A stretch of 64,000 bases of DNA from Liolophura sinensis (GCF_032854445.1 NC_088295.1:62165249-62229248); one strand, 5' to 3'. Counted from the stretch's first letter, positions 38,349-52,883 are shown. Made by a program: numbers and translations. The notes: generated from the sequence alone by a model not told the origin.

Positions 38349-41300
38349 ATGACCCAAGGTAACAAAGACTCCAGAATTGTGAAAAAGAAGAAAAAGATGA
38401 AGATGCGTCAAAAAATCTCTGTTGATGGTCAGTTTTTAACTCTGATATATATATACCGGAAATATAATAAAATGTTCCTTTTGTACTCACACAGTTGAGC
38501 TTGTAAGGTGTCATCTCTTCAACATTTTTGCAAATTTGCATGATTATTCAAGCATATTGTGAGAGCATTATTCTTTGGTGACTGATCATACTTTTTGTGA
38601 AGCCCTGAAATTGGGCAGCCCAGCTAGCGTACTTGTGTCTCTTACATTCAGTGAGAAAGGTGCATAAATATGATTTACACAGAAATTGCACGTGAGCAAG
38701 AGACACAGAAATTTGAGAGTGGGGGTAAAGAAGACTTGTAATAAAGTCACTCTTTTCAGAATTTCTAGCTTTATTACAAGGGTAATTGCCAGTTATTAAC
38801 TGTTATTGAAAGATAAATTATCAGTCATCCTTCTGTGTGTGTTTGCACATTATTTGATGTGTAAGCATCAATAATCAAACAATTGTCCACATAAATCTAG
38901 TGTGAAACATTTTACCCCTAATTTAAAAAATCCCATGGCTCCAGTGGGATTTCATGGAAGCCGAATGCTACTGATTAGATTATCACCAGATATATTTACA
39001 ACACAAATTATGTGTGTAAAAATTTTCCTTATCATCTGACAGGTGGGGTTTCAGACTTTAGCTATTATTTTCCATCTAGGTGATTGATGAAAGTCTTGCT
39101 GTTGTATATAATAAAATGGAAAATATGTGAATATATAAATCTACAAAAGTTAAGCACTAAGGAAGGAAAACCTCAAAAATTTTAAATGTTTTTCAGCATA
39201 GAAAAGAATTATTTCGTCAATTTTCACATTTGTTTTTTGTTTGTTTTTTTGTGAAACTTAACAGGTCCCATTGGAAAGGCTGTTGACAGTGAAAAAGATG
39301 TTACAATTACCATGAAAAAGAAAATTAAGAAAAAGATGAAAGTTAATCCAGAACATCCAAGCATTCCAGAAGGTACTTAAACTCATTTCATTTATGATAA
39401 CTGATACAAGGGTCAAATAATAGGGGAATTTTGAGTTTGAATTCTTTTATGGCTAGAGGTGAAAAAAAAAGTCCTACAGTATTATGTGACCTGTCAAAAA
39501 TGTTGGACATCAGTATTGGGTCACATATACTGTAACTCAGGCATCTGAGGAAAGTTTCACAAAAAGTAATTTGGAGAAGACGAATGATGAAAGCTATTGA
39601 GGAGCTGAATGTTTGTGAAATTGTGAAGTTCCTAAAGAAAAGAGATATTTGTGTTTCTGGAATATTGGAATATAACTGATCGGTAAATTAATGTCAACAA
39701 ATTTTGATTAACATTTTTCACAAGACACCTGATACTGTTTTGCTGTTGCCTTTAACAACAAAAGGATTCACACTCGAAACTTCTCTAGTCCGCCTTTTTC
39801 ACCGATTCTCCAGCTTTTGACCTAATGCTGGCTAACCTTTATGATATGGATAAGACAAACACTGTGTAGTGTGATGGGAACAGATTCATTCACTTATTGA
39901 AGTCTGACTTTCCAAAATAAATGTAAAAAAATTTAAACTCCCCATTCTTACATATACTTTTTGGCTTTATAGTTGAATTTAAATATTACTAAAGTGACAG
40001 ACAGTACCTGACTAATGTCTGTGACCCGCAAAAGACTGCCATTCAAAGCATCTTAAACCGACATTAAATATTTTTTTAGATTTTTTTTCAATTCAATAAA
40101 AGTTCAGTGAATTTTTGTCCTGACACAGCTTCATCATGTCTCCATTTAGGTGACTCAACATTTGCTCTAGCTCTCTAACGTCAAAGATATTTTCCGCATG
40201 AAGTCTAAGCAGTAGACGAGGACAAATGAAAGTTGTAGACTTCGGCGATGAATGTCTCTGGAGGGGTTGTGCTGGTGATTTTAAGCCCAATTTAATATTT
40301 TCAACGTCAGACGTCAGAGACAGCCCATGGCTTGAATACGGCGTTTCAATAGTCTTACTGTATTTTATAAAAGAAAACACTAAAAAAAGAACATCCCTGG
40401 TATGTTAGAAAGACGGAGAAAAAAATAAGATTTAATTAATTTTAAGCATTGCCAAGATGCCGTTTTTTTATTCCCATAAACCTTCAGCTTCCCTAATGAA
40501 TTTTGCACTGACTGTGATATTTGTTATTTAGAAACTGCTGTCTGAATGCTGAAATGAATGACAAAAAATGTATTTGAGGAGATGAATGCAGTTTGGACCT
40601 AGATGGTGCGCTACTGTCTGGCATATGTGTAATTTGTGACATCGTCGTTGAATATTACACAGCTTGTAAATCAACTGATTTTACGTCTGTGGTTGTCCAT
40701 GAATGATACAGACCTGCCCCACAACACTTTATGAAATGGCCCTTTTTTCTGCTAGACATAAATAAATTGTTGTTAGCGATCTCAAAACGAAGTCTTATGC
40801 AGTAGTTCTGTGTTATCATATTTCACTTCATTGATTGAATGCGTAAAAAGGCTACGTCACAGCTTAGGCACTCAACCTGATAACAAGGTGTTTGATTGGA
40901 TAAAATTCTCAAGATGGCTGCCTTGTCTCACACCAGCTATTTGTGCAGTATTGTCATTTTGTTCTACATGTTATTTGGTGATCTCATTAAAATAACCAGT
41001 TGTGATACTTTTCAGAATGCTTGAATATCCTGCTTTCGATTGAAATATGTTTTAGCCAGGCACTGTATTGTCCCTTAAGATTGTTAATTTATTCATATAC
41101 ATGCAAGTTCTTAGATTGTGAGCTTCTTAAGAGTATTATGTACTATGATACATTTTGCAATCATTTTACCTAATGCTTTTTGGTTGAATGTGTAATTTTT
41201 GAGTTTTATTTTCCAACATTAGAATTTTTAGTGAAAATCGGAAATTTTGGTGATTTTAAGGATTCCAAAAGATTAGTTATGTTGGATTTTGTTATGTTTT

Positions 41301-44300
41301 TGAATGTAATACTTGTACAACAGTGAAATAGGACAAATATTAATTGGACAATATATTGATTGGACAAAATATTAATTGCACAGAAAAAAGTTTTAGGCAG
41401 GACTGTCAAGTAGGCAAGGGAACATGTGTTTGGAGGTTTTCTAGTCTTTTGTATTTTCTTTATCATAAAACTTTGCAGGCCCTATTGGGAAGACACTCAG
41501 CAGTAAAGAAGATATAAACATTACCATGAAAGTTAAAAATAATAAGAAGAAGAAGTTGAAGGAAGACCATCTGAACATTACTGAAGGTAACTCCTTTAAT
41601 ATTTAACTCACTGATCCAAAACAAATCTACCTGACCAAAATTCGTAAGGTTTTAATCATCTCTTCTGTAGGGCATACATACATTATGGTCTGTAGATAAG
41701 ATGTTATGAGAGATATGACAAGGGACCAAGTTTTGCCCAGATGAATGCATTTTTAGATTTAAATACATGTACATATCATTATGATAAAATATTACTTCTG
41801 ATGTTGAAACTTACGTATTTCCTGTAGGATGTCACATGACCTTCCAAACAATCCTCAAATTGCTCAACACAGTTTTCATTTTAGGATCCAGATAGTATGT
41901 CTCATGGAGCCAGGCAAACAGAGCAGCTTAGCCATGTGCTCAGTTTTATTTATTTATTTATTTATTTGATGTTTAAAGTCGTACTCAAGAATATTTCACT
42001 TATGTGACGCCAACCAGCAATATGGTTGGAAGAAAATAGACAAAGCCCAAGGAAACACACAACAATCCAGGGGCTGCTGGCAGACCTTCCCATTTTCGGC
42101 CGGAGAGGAAATGGGCTAAATTTTAAGTTGCTTATCATATTACATATTGTATGTTCTAGGATGGTGTTATATATGTGTAAATGTAGACTAAAAGATATGC
42201 ATGTATTGGTGCAATGGATTATGCTTTCGTATGGCTCTGAAGTACAAATTTATAAATTACTTGTATATGCTGTAGATATGTTAAACGTTTTTGTACTTCT
42301 TAATCTTATTCACAATTCTAATGTGTGAATGGAACGAAATTCATGTGACTAGCAGAGTTTTCATTTAGAATTGGAGAAGGAGGTCAGAGTTCAAAATAGG
42401 TGGCTGAATTGAAAGTGATTACATCTCAATTACTATTGATTTAAAAAGTAAGAATATTCAAAGTAGACGGGTATGGGGATGGTAGCAGACAGCAGTCTGC
42501 AGCCTGTTACTTGCCCTTTTTGAACACCCTGGACAAGAGAAAAAAAATGGCATATGTTATCTGGGTACATCATTTTTTTGTCAGGTGGCAATGAAGATTC
42601 TATAGAAGAAAGTGCTGACAGCACAAAAGAGGTAAAGGAAGATGGAATGTCTGAAGAAACTGAGGAAGATGTACAGCAACCCTCAGGTATAGCTGCATGA
42701 AGTGAATGTGGGAAACATATTTTTCTAGGCTGAAAATTTCCTTTTTGTTTTTCTCAGTCACACTGTGCGCCTGACTTAATTTGTATTGACGGACGGGTAA
42801 TATTTATAGGCATGCCAGAAATTTTTTAAAGTACATCAGAACTTTTCAGTGAGATAATTATCAATACCTCCAAGAGAACAAAATGTAAAAGAAATGAAAA
42901 GTTGTATGTCATATTCTTGGAGTTCACACAGGACATTTAATTCTAGCAGTCAAGTTACTGTATATAAACCATGTCATAGGTTTCATTTAAGTTCATCCCT
43001 GATGAAAACTGTAAAAGCGAAAATTGAACTAGATGACATTTGCCTGTATTGCTTCGGTTCGAAAAATTGTGAAATATGGAGTAAAAATCCTAGCTTACGT
43101 ACATACATTTGTTCTTTGCTGATTCAGAAGATTTTGTCAAAAAGAAGAAAAAGAAGAAACGAAAGATGACTGAAGACACAACCACAGGTTTGTTTTAGAA
43201 AAGACAATTTGAGGCTTTTGTATGTGTATTCATAAAAAAGGGTCATTCTTTTTTTATTTATCAAAAATAAACCTTGATGTCTATGTCTCAGCTGAAGTCT
43301 TACTTTTGGCCAATCACATTCTCTCAATTTTCACTTTTCCGAACAATTGTTTACCGCTCTCTGTTTTGAGTACATGTATTTGGACCCAAACCAAATGATT
43401 TTAATACCTGGGGCAGTAGAGAGCTCTGGTCCAGTGGCAGATAACCTACTGACACAATGGCTGCTCCAACGACAAGATGGATGGTTTGGCACAAGTAGCA
43501 TTTATCTCACTTGTGACATTAATTTGTTTAAAATTTGCAGACATCTTCCTTATAATATGTATTATAAGTGCATGGGTTCCCCAAATTGGTAGAACAGATT
43601 TTATTGAAATACGAAAATTACATATTGTGGAAGGCAGTAAGTGTGCAGTTTTGTAATTTAGTACCCATACTGATGTAATTTATTACTCCTTTATATTGCA
43701 TTAGTGCTCCTTTGTTGTATGTAAGGGCTCCTGTGTTGCAAGTGCTCCTGTGTTGTATGCAAGCTCTCCCGTGTTGTATGCAAGCCCTCTTGTGTTGTAC
43801 GCAAGAGCTCCTGTGTTGTATGCAAGCACTCTTGTGTTGTATGCAAGTGCTCCTGTGTTGCCAGTGCTCCTGTTTTGTATGTAAATGCTCCTGTGTTGTA
43901 TGTAAGCACCCTTGTGTTGTATGTATGTGCTCCTGTGTTGTATGTAAGTGCTCCTGTGTTGTATGCAAGTGCTCCTGTGTTGTATGCAAGCACTCCTGTG
44001 TTGTATGCAAGTGCTCCTGTGTTGTATGTATGTGCTCCTTTGTTGTATACAAGTGCTCCTGTGTTGTATGTAAGCGCTCCTGTGTTGTATGTATGTGCTC
44101 CTTTGTTGTATCCAAGCGCATGTGTTGCAGATATCAAAAAGAGGAAGACAGACACAGGAGAATCTAGTCAAGAGGAGACAACTGATGAAGGAAAAGAGGA
44201 GACAACTGATGAAGGGAAGTCTGGAGAAGAGAGTGATAAGGTTAACCAGATGCAAGAATCACAGTGTGAGTACAACAAAAAAGATGCATACTTTTTGCTA

Positions 44301-47300
44301 ATTAAGGCCATTTATATCATTGTTGAATATGACCGATTTTGTGTTGGGTATTTTTTTGTGATTCTCTTTTTCTGCATGGGGTGTCATTTCGTTTAGTTGT
44401 AGGAAAATGCAAAAGAATGCATCAAAAAAAAAAAAAAAGAATTATAAGCATAAGCTGGTATTGCTTTTGTTACGGAATAAAAACAGTATTGGTGGGTGGA
44501 AAAAAGATGCAGCTCTGAATTTTACAGGGAAACAATGCTCAGTTATGTCCCTTGACCAATGGACCAATAGGATGTTGTCTAAAGAGAGCTCCGTGATACA
44601 GCCCATTACTCAGCAATATAGCCAATTGAATTATATAACTCTTATTCTCCCTTAGACAATCTCCAGTTGGTGATGTTCTTATCTTGGTCATAGGCCATAA
44701 CCAGGGCCTCGGCTGGTGCTCGCCGTTGTTTCAAATTTAGAACAAGTTTTTGAAATGGCGATAAAATTCGAAAAAATGAGAATGTTTAATATGTGTACTT
44801 AAAAAAATGTACAAATGTTGTACATGGGAATGGGAATGGGAATGGGAATTTTCTGGAGATTAAGCACATTTTTGCTATTTTTCTGATGAAAACAATCCAT
44901 TTACTTTCATTTCAAACAGCCTCATTTCGGTGAAACAACAACAACACAGTCACAGTCAGATTTTACTTGACAAATATACAAAGGGGGTTAAGCATTCTTG
45001 CAAAGTGACGTAGATTATATAACACTTAATGAATGAAAATCATGGCATTTTTGGAATGCCTTTCATAGAAAAATCTAAAAAAAAAATAAAATTATTAAGG
45101 GAGATAAATATAGTGTTAGACCTGTAAATGAAGTTACCTCCCTTGAAAAATTCAACCTTTCCACTTCAATAATCTATTTTTTGGAAGTAAATGAAATGTT
45201 TAAATGTTACCATCACATAAATGTGTACAAAGTCTGGTTTTCCTATGTCATACTGTGTTACTTCAATGTTTTAATCATAATGCGGCATTTGAAAGAACTA
45301 AATTTACAAATATATTTTGTAACAAATTTTTCTGATAGAGGAAATTTCATTTTACTAGGACCCTATGCGGACTGATTGAAAAAAGGATTGATTTTTTTTC
45401 TCAAAAAACAAAAACACTCTGCCAAGCATTGGTTCATTATTTTGAGGAAAATATTTCTGTATGTAGCATGGATAGCTGGAAGAGACCAAACTGATTGTAG
45501 CAGCTTTAACAAAGCGGATAAAAGTGAATTACAGATGGAGACCAACAGGAGTCATATGGACACTGTTACCATTCGATCAGTGGATGATAACAAAGATTAC
45601 GTCAAGGCGGTTAACAAAGTACGGCTAAAGAAAAATAGTATTGGCTACAAAGTCTGATGGGTGGCTAAAGTGATTTGCTAAAGAAAATACTGACCCAGAG
45701 AAAGCCCTTCATGACTGAGTATTGCTTGTCATTACAATTCAGTGCAGCATTTTTGTTTTCAACCTAGTTTGGTCCAGGCCATAACTAAGTATTGTTCCCT
45801 GTTCAGGAGAAGAATCAAACTCCGTGTATTGAAACAAACTCCACGTAGACATTGTCTGATTTATAATAGTGTGATGAGGAAGGCAGACTAACTTAAATTG
45901 ATTCTACAAGGCTCTAATAAAAGACAAGCCTTGAAAAGTCTACCACTAGAGTCAAACTTTTCACTTGCCTATTCTGTGCAATCGTTGATTGAAGGAAAAA
46001 TGGAAGTTTTGTGTGTGTGCATGCTTGGGTTTGGTGCTGAATGAATTACGGTAAATGACCTAAAAGTTGCACATTTTACCTGATTCTGAGATTTTCATCA
46101 ATCTCACAGAGGTGTTTTGAAGAACAGGAAAAATGTATATTTCACCTCCAAAATGAGTTATTTATGACATCAGTATGCCAATAAAAATGCAGTTATTGAG
46201 ATGACATTTTAGGTCATTTATTATATTTAGTGGTAAGAAAGCCATGAATGGTATCCAGAACTGTATGTAGTTGGTAATTTCTTGATAGGAAAAAGTTTCA
46301 TTCATTGGATACACATGTAGACTACTTGATGACCTCTGACAGACTTTTTCTTCTCATCCAGTACCAGGTAGCTCATTGTCCACAGCAATTTTATCTGACA
46401 CGTCCTTTGAGTCATTGAAGGAGAAAGTGTCAGAGTTGACGCTGAAAGCCGTGGCAGATATGGGGTTTACCCACATGACTGAGATACAGGCAAAAGCCAT
46501 CCCACATCTGCTGGAGGGAAGGTATGCAGAAGTTTTTAGTCCAAGCAGAAAAGTTCCTGAAAACCTTCAAAACAGAACACAAAATTTCCCAAGGATTGTC
46601 AGGTGGTTTGGGTTGATAAATCCCATTAAAAGTTAACTTGGCTGTTAACTAGCAAGAACTTAACTAATTCTACACAGTTTAACATTACTGCTGCTTTGTG
46701 CTTGGAGGTTTGTCAGTGTATTGGAAATATTCGTAATAAGCTGAAGGATGTTAAACACCAGTCCTACATGTAAATAATTCTCTACTGGCTTAGTTTTGGA
46801 GAAAATGCCATTTACCTAATTATATTTTCTTGTTCATTGAATTCTGTGCAGTTGAATTTGGTGGCGCTAAGCTGATCCAGCCTTCCCAGTATGTTTATTG
46901 GTGACATCATTTCCAATAATTCACGGAAATTATGCTTAAAATAGTTATTAAGACATATATAAAATATGCCTCAAAAATTGTTTTCAAATTTGTCCCATTT
47001 CTTGATTTATATTCCTTAAAACCCTACTCTTCATTTTATAATACATTTTCATGTATCCTTTAACTGTACTTACAGGGATTTAATGGGAGCAGCTAAGACA
47101 GGCAGTGGGAAAACCCTAGCCTTTCTCATCCCTGCTATAGAGCTCATCAATAAGCTGAGATTTATGCCCAGGAATGGTATGTAGCTTCAGAAAATGAGAG
47201 GGTTTACCATATAGGTGCCTTTAGTGGGTATCATTTGGAATTAAATAATAAAGGTTAAGTTTAAACCAATTGATATGACTTATAACTACATATTCATTAG

Positions 47301-50300
47301 TTAGGATTTAGATTGATAAGGGTTTTTTTTTTTGATGCATGCTAGTTTATGATAAGAATTCATTATTCAAGTAAATGAAATTATTTAATGAGTGAAATCT
47401 AAATAACTGCATAACATGTGCAATGTTGTAATACATGTGTCAAATTTGATTGAGGACAGGCCAACTGTATTTTAAGTAATTGAAACCTTTCAACGAAAAA
47501 TGAATGACCGTTCACACCTTTCCGGTATGCTTAAGTTAGCACAATAAATCACACCATGTGGATACGAATAAAATAATGTGAAGTCCTTCCAACGACGTGT
47601 TCACTCCCGGCAGGTACTGGTTGTGTGATCATCTCACCCACACGAGAACTCTCCATACAGACGTTTGGGGTGCTGAAGGAGCTGCTCAAGTACCATTGTC
47701 ACACCTACGGTCTGTGTATGGGGGGAACTAACAGGGTGGAGGAGAGTAAGAAACTGTCCAAGGGCATCAACATCCTGGTGGCCACACCTGGCAGGCTGCT
47801 CGATCACTTACAGGTGAGAAAAGGTGGCTGTGACACACGTTAAAACACATGACCTGACATCTGCATGGAAGTGGGGCCTGATGGCACAAGGGATCTCACC
47901 TACAGAGGCAGGTTTCATGCAGTGTGAGAAGATGGCATTCTGTGCTGTTATGCAGTAGTGCTAATCTCTTATCTAGCTCTTGGCTTTACAAGTACACCTG
48001 CTTGGAACTAGTTGATTTCAGTTCTAAGGAAAATTTGCATGTTGTACACTATGTAATGTTTGAGATCTATCCAGTGTCTATATCATGTGCCTGGGTGGGT
48101 TGTCGTGTTTGGTGTCTTCAGCATGGCATTGCAGTGACACAGAACTATAAATAAGTTGAAACTGAGAATTGTCTGCTATATGTACAAGGACACACCATCA
48201 TGATATTGCCAAAATAAGTTGAAATTATGAAAGTAAAAGTCAGAGATTATTTCCAATCACATCCAGAATTTCCTGACTTTTTTCCTATGGTTTTCCCAGA
48301 TGCTCAAATTACAACTGCTTTTTTCTCTCTAGAACACCCAAAAGTTTTTAATAAGAACTGCAATGAATGATCTGCATTTTTCCCCAGAAATACTTTGGAT
48401 TTCATGATTAACATGTATGAATAACAAAGCCTTCAATGTTGTGTTTATTTATAGAACACCCAGGAGTTCATGATTAAGAACTTACAGTGTCTAATCATTG
48501 ATGAGGCAGACAGGATCCTGGATATAGGGTTTGAGGAGGAGATGAAACAAATCATGAAGCTGTTACCAAGTAAGGGAGTATACAGTATACAATTACACTT
48601 ATTGGTATATCTGTAGGCTGGAATGCTTACTGTGCTAATTGTGTGCTGCAACACTTACTAGGCTAATTGTTTGCTACAACACTTACTGGCCTAATTGTGT
48701 GCTCGAACACTTACTGGGCTAATTGTTTGCTACAACACTTACTGGTCTAATTGTGTGCTGTAGCACTTTAGTACTGGCCTAATTGCGTGCTGGAACACTC
48801 ACATGTATTGTGCTAATTGTTTACTACAGCACTTACTGGTATAATTGTGTGCTGTAGTACTTTAGTACTGGCCCAATTGTGTGCTGGAACACTCACATGT
48901 ATTGTGGTAATTGTTTGCTACATCACTTACTGGTCTAATTGTTTGCTGTAGCACTTTAGTACTGGCCTAATTGTGTGCTGTAGCACTTCAATACTGGCCT
49001 AATTGTGTGCTGGAACACTCACATGCGTTGTGGTAATTGTTTGCTACAACACTTACTGGTCTAATTGTGGGCTGTAGCACTTTTGTACTGGCCTAATTGT
49101 GTGTTGGAACACTCACATATATTGTTCTAATTGTTTGCTACAACACTTACTGGTCTAATTGTGTGTTGTAACACTTTAATACTGGTCTAATTGTGTGCTG
49201 TAGCACTTTAATATTGGTCTAATTGTGGCTGGAACACTCACATGTATTGTGGTAATTGTTTGCTACATCACTTACTGGTCTAATGATGTGGTGTAGCACT
49301 TTAGCACTGGTCTAATTGTGTGCTGTAGCACTTTGGTACTGACCTAATTGTGTGCTGGAACACTCATATGTGTTGTGTTAATTGTTTGCTACAACACTTA
49401 CTGGTCTAATTGTGTGCTACAACACTTATTGGTCTAATTGTGTGTTGTAACATTTTAATACTGGTCTGATTGTGTGCTGTAGCACTTTAATACTGGTCTA
49501 ATTGTGCGCTGGAACACTCACATGTATTGTGGTAATTGTTTGCTACATCACTTACTGGTCAAATTATGTGCTGTAGCACTTTAGTACTGGTCTAATTGTG
49601 TGCTGTAGCACTTTGGTACTGACCTAATTGTGTGCTGGAACACTCACATGTGTTGTGCTGATTGTGTGCTACAACACTTACTGGTCTAATCGTGTGTTGT
49701 AACACTTTAATACAGGCCTGATTGTGTGCTGTAGCACTTTAATACTGGTCTAATTGTGTGGTGTAGCACTTTTGTACTGGTTTAATTGTGTGCTGGAACA
49801 CTCACATGTGTTGTTCTAATTGTTTGCTATATCACTTACTGTCCTAATTGTGTGCTGGAACACTCACATGTATTGTGGTAATTCTGTGCTACATCACTTA
49901 CTGGTATAATCGTGTGTTGTAACACTTTAATACAGGTCTGATTGTGTGCTGTAGCACTTTAATACTGGTCTAATTGTGTGTTGTAACACTTTAGTACTGG
50001 CCCAATTGTGTGCTGGAACTCTCACATGTATTGTTCTAATTGTTTGCTACATCACTTACTGGCCTAATTGTGTGCTGTAGCACTTTGGTACTGGCCTAAT
50101 TTTGTGCTGGAACACTTTACAGGGACACCGTGCCAACGTAAAAAAAATTGTGCTGTTATTTTAGACCTCTTCTACATATAATTGAGACTTCAAGATGTCT
50201 ACTGACACATATCTGACTCTGGTTGGAAGATCGAATGTTTAGTTTATTTGGGGTTTCCCTTCAACCATCAGCTCGTTCAAGTCGCTGTATTTAAAAAGTC

Positions 50301-52883
50301 TGATTTTTTTTAGTCATTTACCTCCCCTTGTTGTGTAGACGAAAGGAGATGTTTGGTGAACTTGAAATGTCAGACACAGCACAGTGTTGTAATTATGCAG
50401 TATAACTTCAGGTCTGCCATTTGCAATTACGAGTACTTTACAAAACATTATCAATAGAAAGGAAGATCGTATTTGATTTTCTAGACTTCTGATTTGCTTT
50501 CATATATCGTATTGTTTACATGTGCGATTCATGAACAAACATTGCATTGTCTTTGCGCTGCCTCATTTGCCTGTTGTCTCGTCGGGCAGATTGTTTAGAC
50601 CAGTCACGAATTTCCCCTTACAATTCTCTTAATTGACATTTTGTAGGAAATATTAGGCCCAGGAGGTTTAGTTAGGTACACCAAGAGTTAGCAGTTCTTG
50701 AGTATTGCCCATTTGTGTTGAACAGCAATAAAGTAAACAAATAAAATAGACTGATCTCTTCCAGAATCTGGGTTCTCGGTCAAACACCAAAGTTAAGCAA
50801 CGTCGAGTCCTGCTAGTACTTGGATGGGTGACCGCCTGGGAACACCGGGTGCTGTAGGCTAGCAAACCTTTTCGCCATGATATGGCTGATTATGGCGTTA
50901 AGTCATAATCATTCATTCCAGAATCTGCCCTAACTGTCTCTTCACTTATAAACCAGATTGCTACAGTACTATAGAAATATTCTCGACTAAGCCAAAAAGC
51001 ACTGATGTAATCTGTGATAATTTCAGAGAGGAGACAGACCATGTTGTTTTCTGCCACACAAACCAGGAAGATTGAAGACTTGGCTAAGATGTCGCTCAAG
51101 AAAGAGCCTCTGTATGTTGGTGTGGATGATAAGAGAGAGACAGCCACAGTGGAAGGTTTAGAACAGGTACCGTGGTGTTCTTGTAAAATTGTTGTGGAAT
51201 TGTTGTGAGATTCAGGCTATATAAGACATGACACAATAGGTCTTAACTTAATAACTGTAGACAAGTTGGATTTGATCTCTCAACCCCAGAGGGTCAGACC
51301 ATGTTTTTATGCATTTGATTAGAAAGAGCTGTACGAAACAAAAGAATAGTAAGTCGGAAGACGTAATGATAGAATATTCTTGATTTTCTTATATCTTTGC
51401 AGCTATTGCCTGGTATATGCCTATAATACCTACACAGCATAATGCCTTCAGAATATGCTTGAATAAAAAACCTTGCAAACATCCTTCTTTGAGAAATACT
51501 GTGTTTCACTTAAAGATCAGCATTTTTGAAATAACACATTGTACTTGATTCTAAAAGATTCATCCACATTATATGGCCATTTTAGAGTCTGTGTCATTTG
51601 ATTAATATTTTATTGGAAAAACTTTAGTGTTGGCAGCACCAGAATCATTACAAGGCTGTTATGTGGGTTTGAATGAGTTTGATGGTTAGACTGGTCAGCA
51701 AGGCCAAGAACAACGTAGAAAAACGCAAAATAACTTTAAACCTGATACAAAAACAATCAGTAGATGCAAGTGACCCAGGCTATAGATAGATGTGTGAGCG
51801 AACAAATGTCAATAAATAGACAGGAGTCAATAAACCGCAGACTGTGCCCGGTTTCCTCCCTCCATAATGCTGGCTGCCGTTGTATAAGTGAAATATTCTT
51901 GAGTATGGCGTAAACACCAATTAAATAAATAAATAAATGAATAAACTGCTTGTTAGAGCTTTATTCCAAAGACTGAAGAGCTAACTTGTCTGTTTCTGTT
52001 TTTCGTGTTTTAGGGCTATGTGGTGTGTCCATCTGACAAGAGATTCCTGCTGCTCTTCACATTTCTCAAGAAGAATCGAAAGAAGAAGATCATGGTGTTT
52101 TTGAGTTCCTGTCTCTCTGTCAAATATCACTATGAACTCCTCAATTATATAGACTTGCCTGTTATGTGTATTCATGTGAGTATGCTTGACACTTGCTTGT
52201 ATATCTTGGATAGGATGAAAAAATAGGATGTTATCAAAGTTCTCTGTAATTTCCACCAGTAAATACAAAACAGAACTATTTTTGAGCCATCCTCTTTGTC
52301 TTTGCTGCATCAGATCTGTGAATAAGATTTCATTCCTTGGTTTTAAAGAAAAAAGGTACAGCGGGTAAAAATGTTTTCAGTTATTCCAGAAGTTTTATTT
52401 GAGATTTGTACTGAAACTTTATAATCGCTGTGAGCTCATGTCCAGTTTATGCAGGCTTCCTCTCTGGTAGTACACAGGAAGGTCTGTCAGCAACCTGCAG
52501 ATGGTTCTGGGTTTCCACAGAGCTCTGCACAGTTTCCTCCCACCATAATGCTGGCTGCCGTCGTATGTGAAATATCCTTAGGTACATCATAAAACACCAA
52601 TCAGATAAATAAAAATATGTTTTTTTTTAACAGTGATGATGTTCAATAGGTTCACAAGTATTCTTTATTCCAGGGTAAACAAAAGCAGGCCAAACGCACA
52701 CAGACATTTTTCCAGTTCTGTAATTCTGAGGAAGCAACATTGTTATGTACAGACGTGGCAGCCAGAGGTCTGGACATTCCTGCTGTCGATTGGATAGTTC
52801 AGTATGACCCACCGGATGACCCGAAGGTAAGGGCAAATTTTCAATAGATCTTGACACCCAGAAAAAACTTAGTTTGTTATTGC

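Noticed and set aside
43618-44396. Long overlapping open frames (about 150-180 codons) on both strands
   Set aside because: They follow from a 21-bp tandem repeat, whose length is a multiple of three; the peptides are pure repeat and several frames are open at once.
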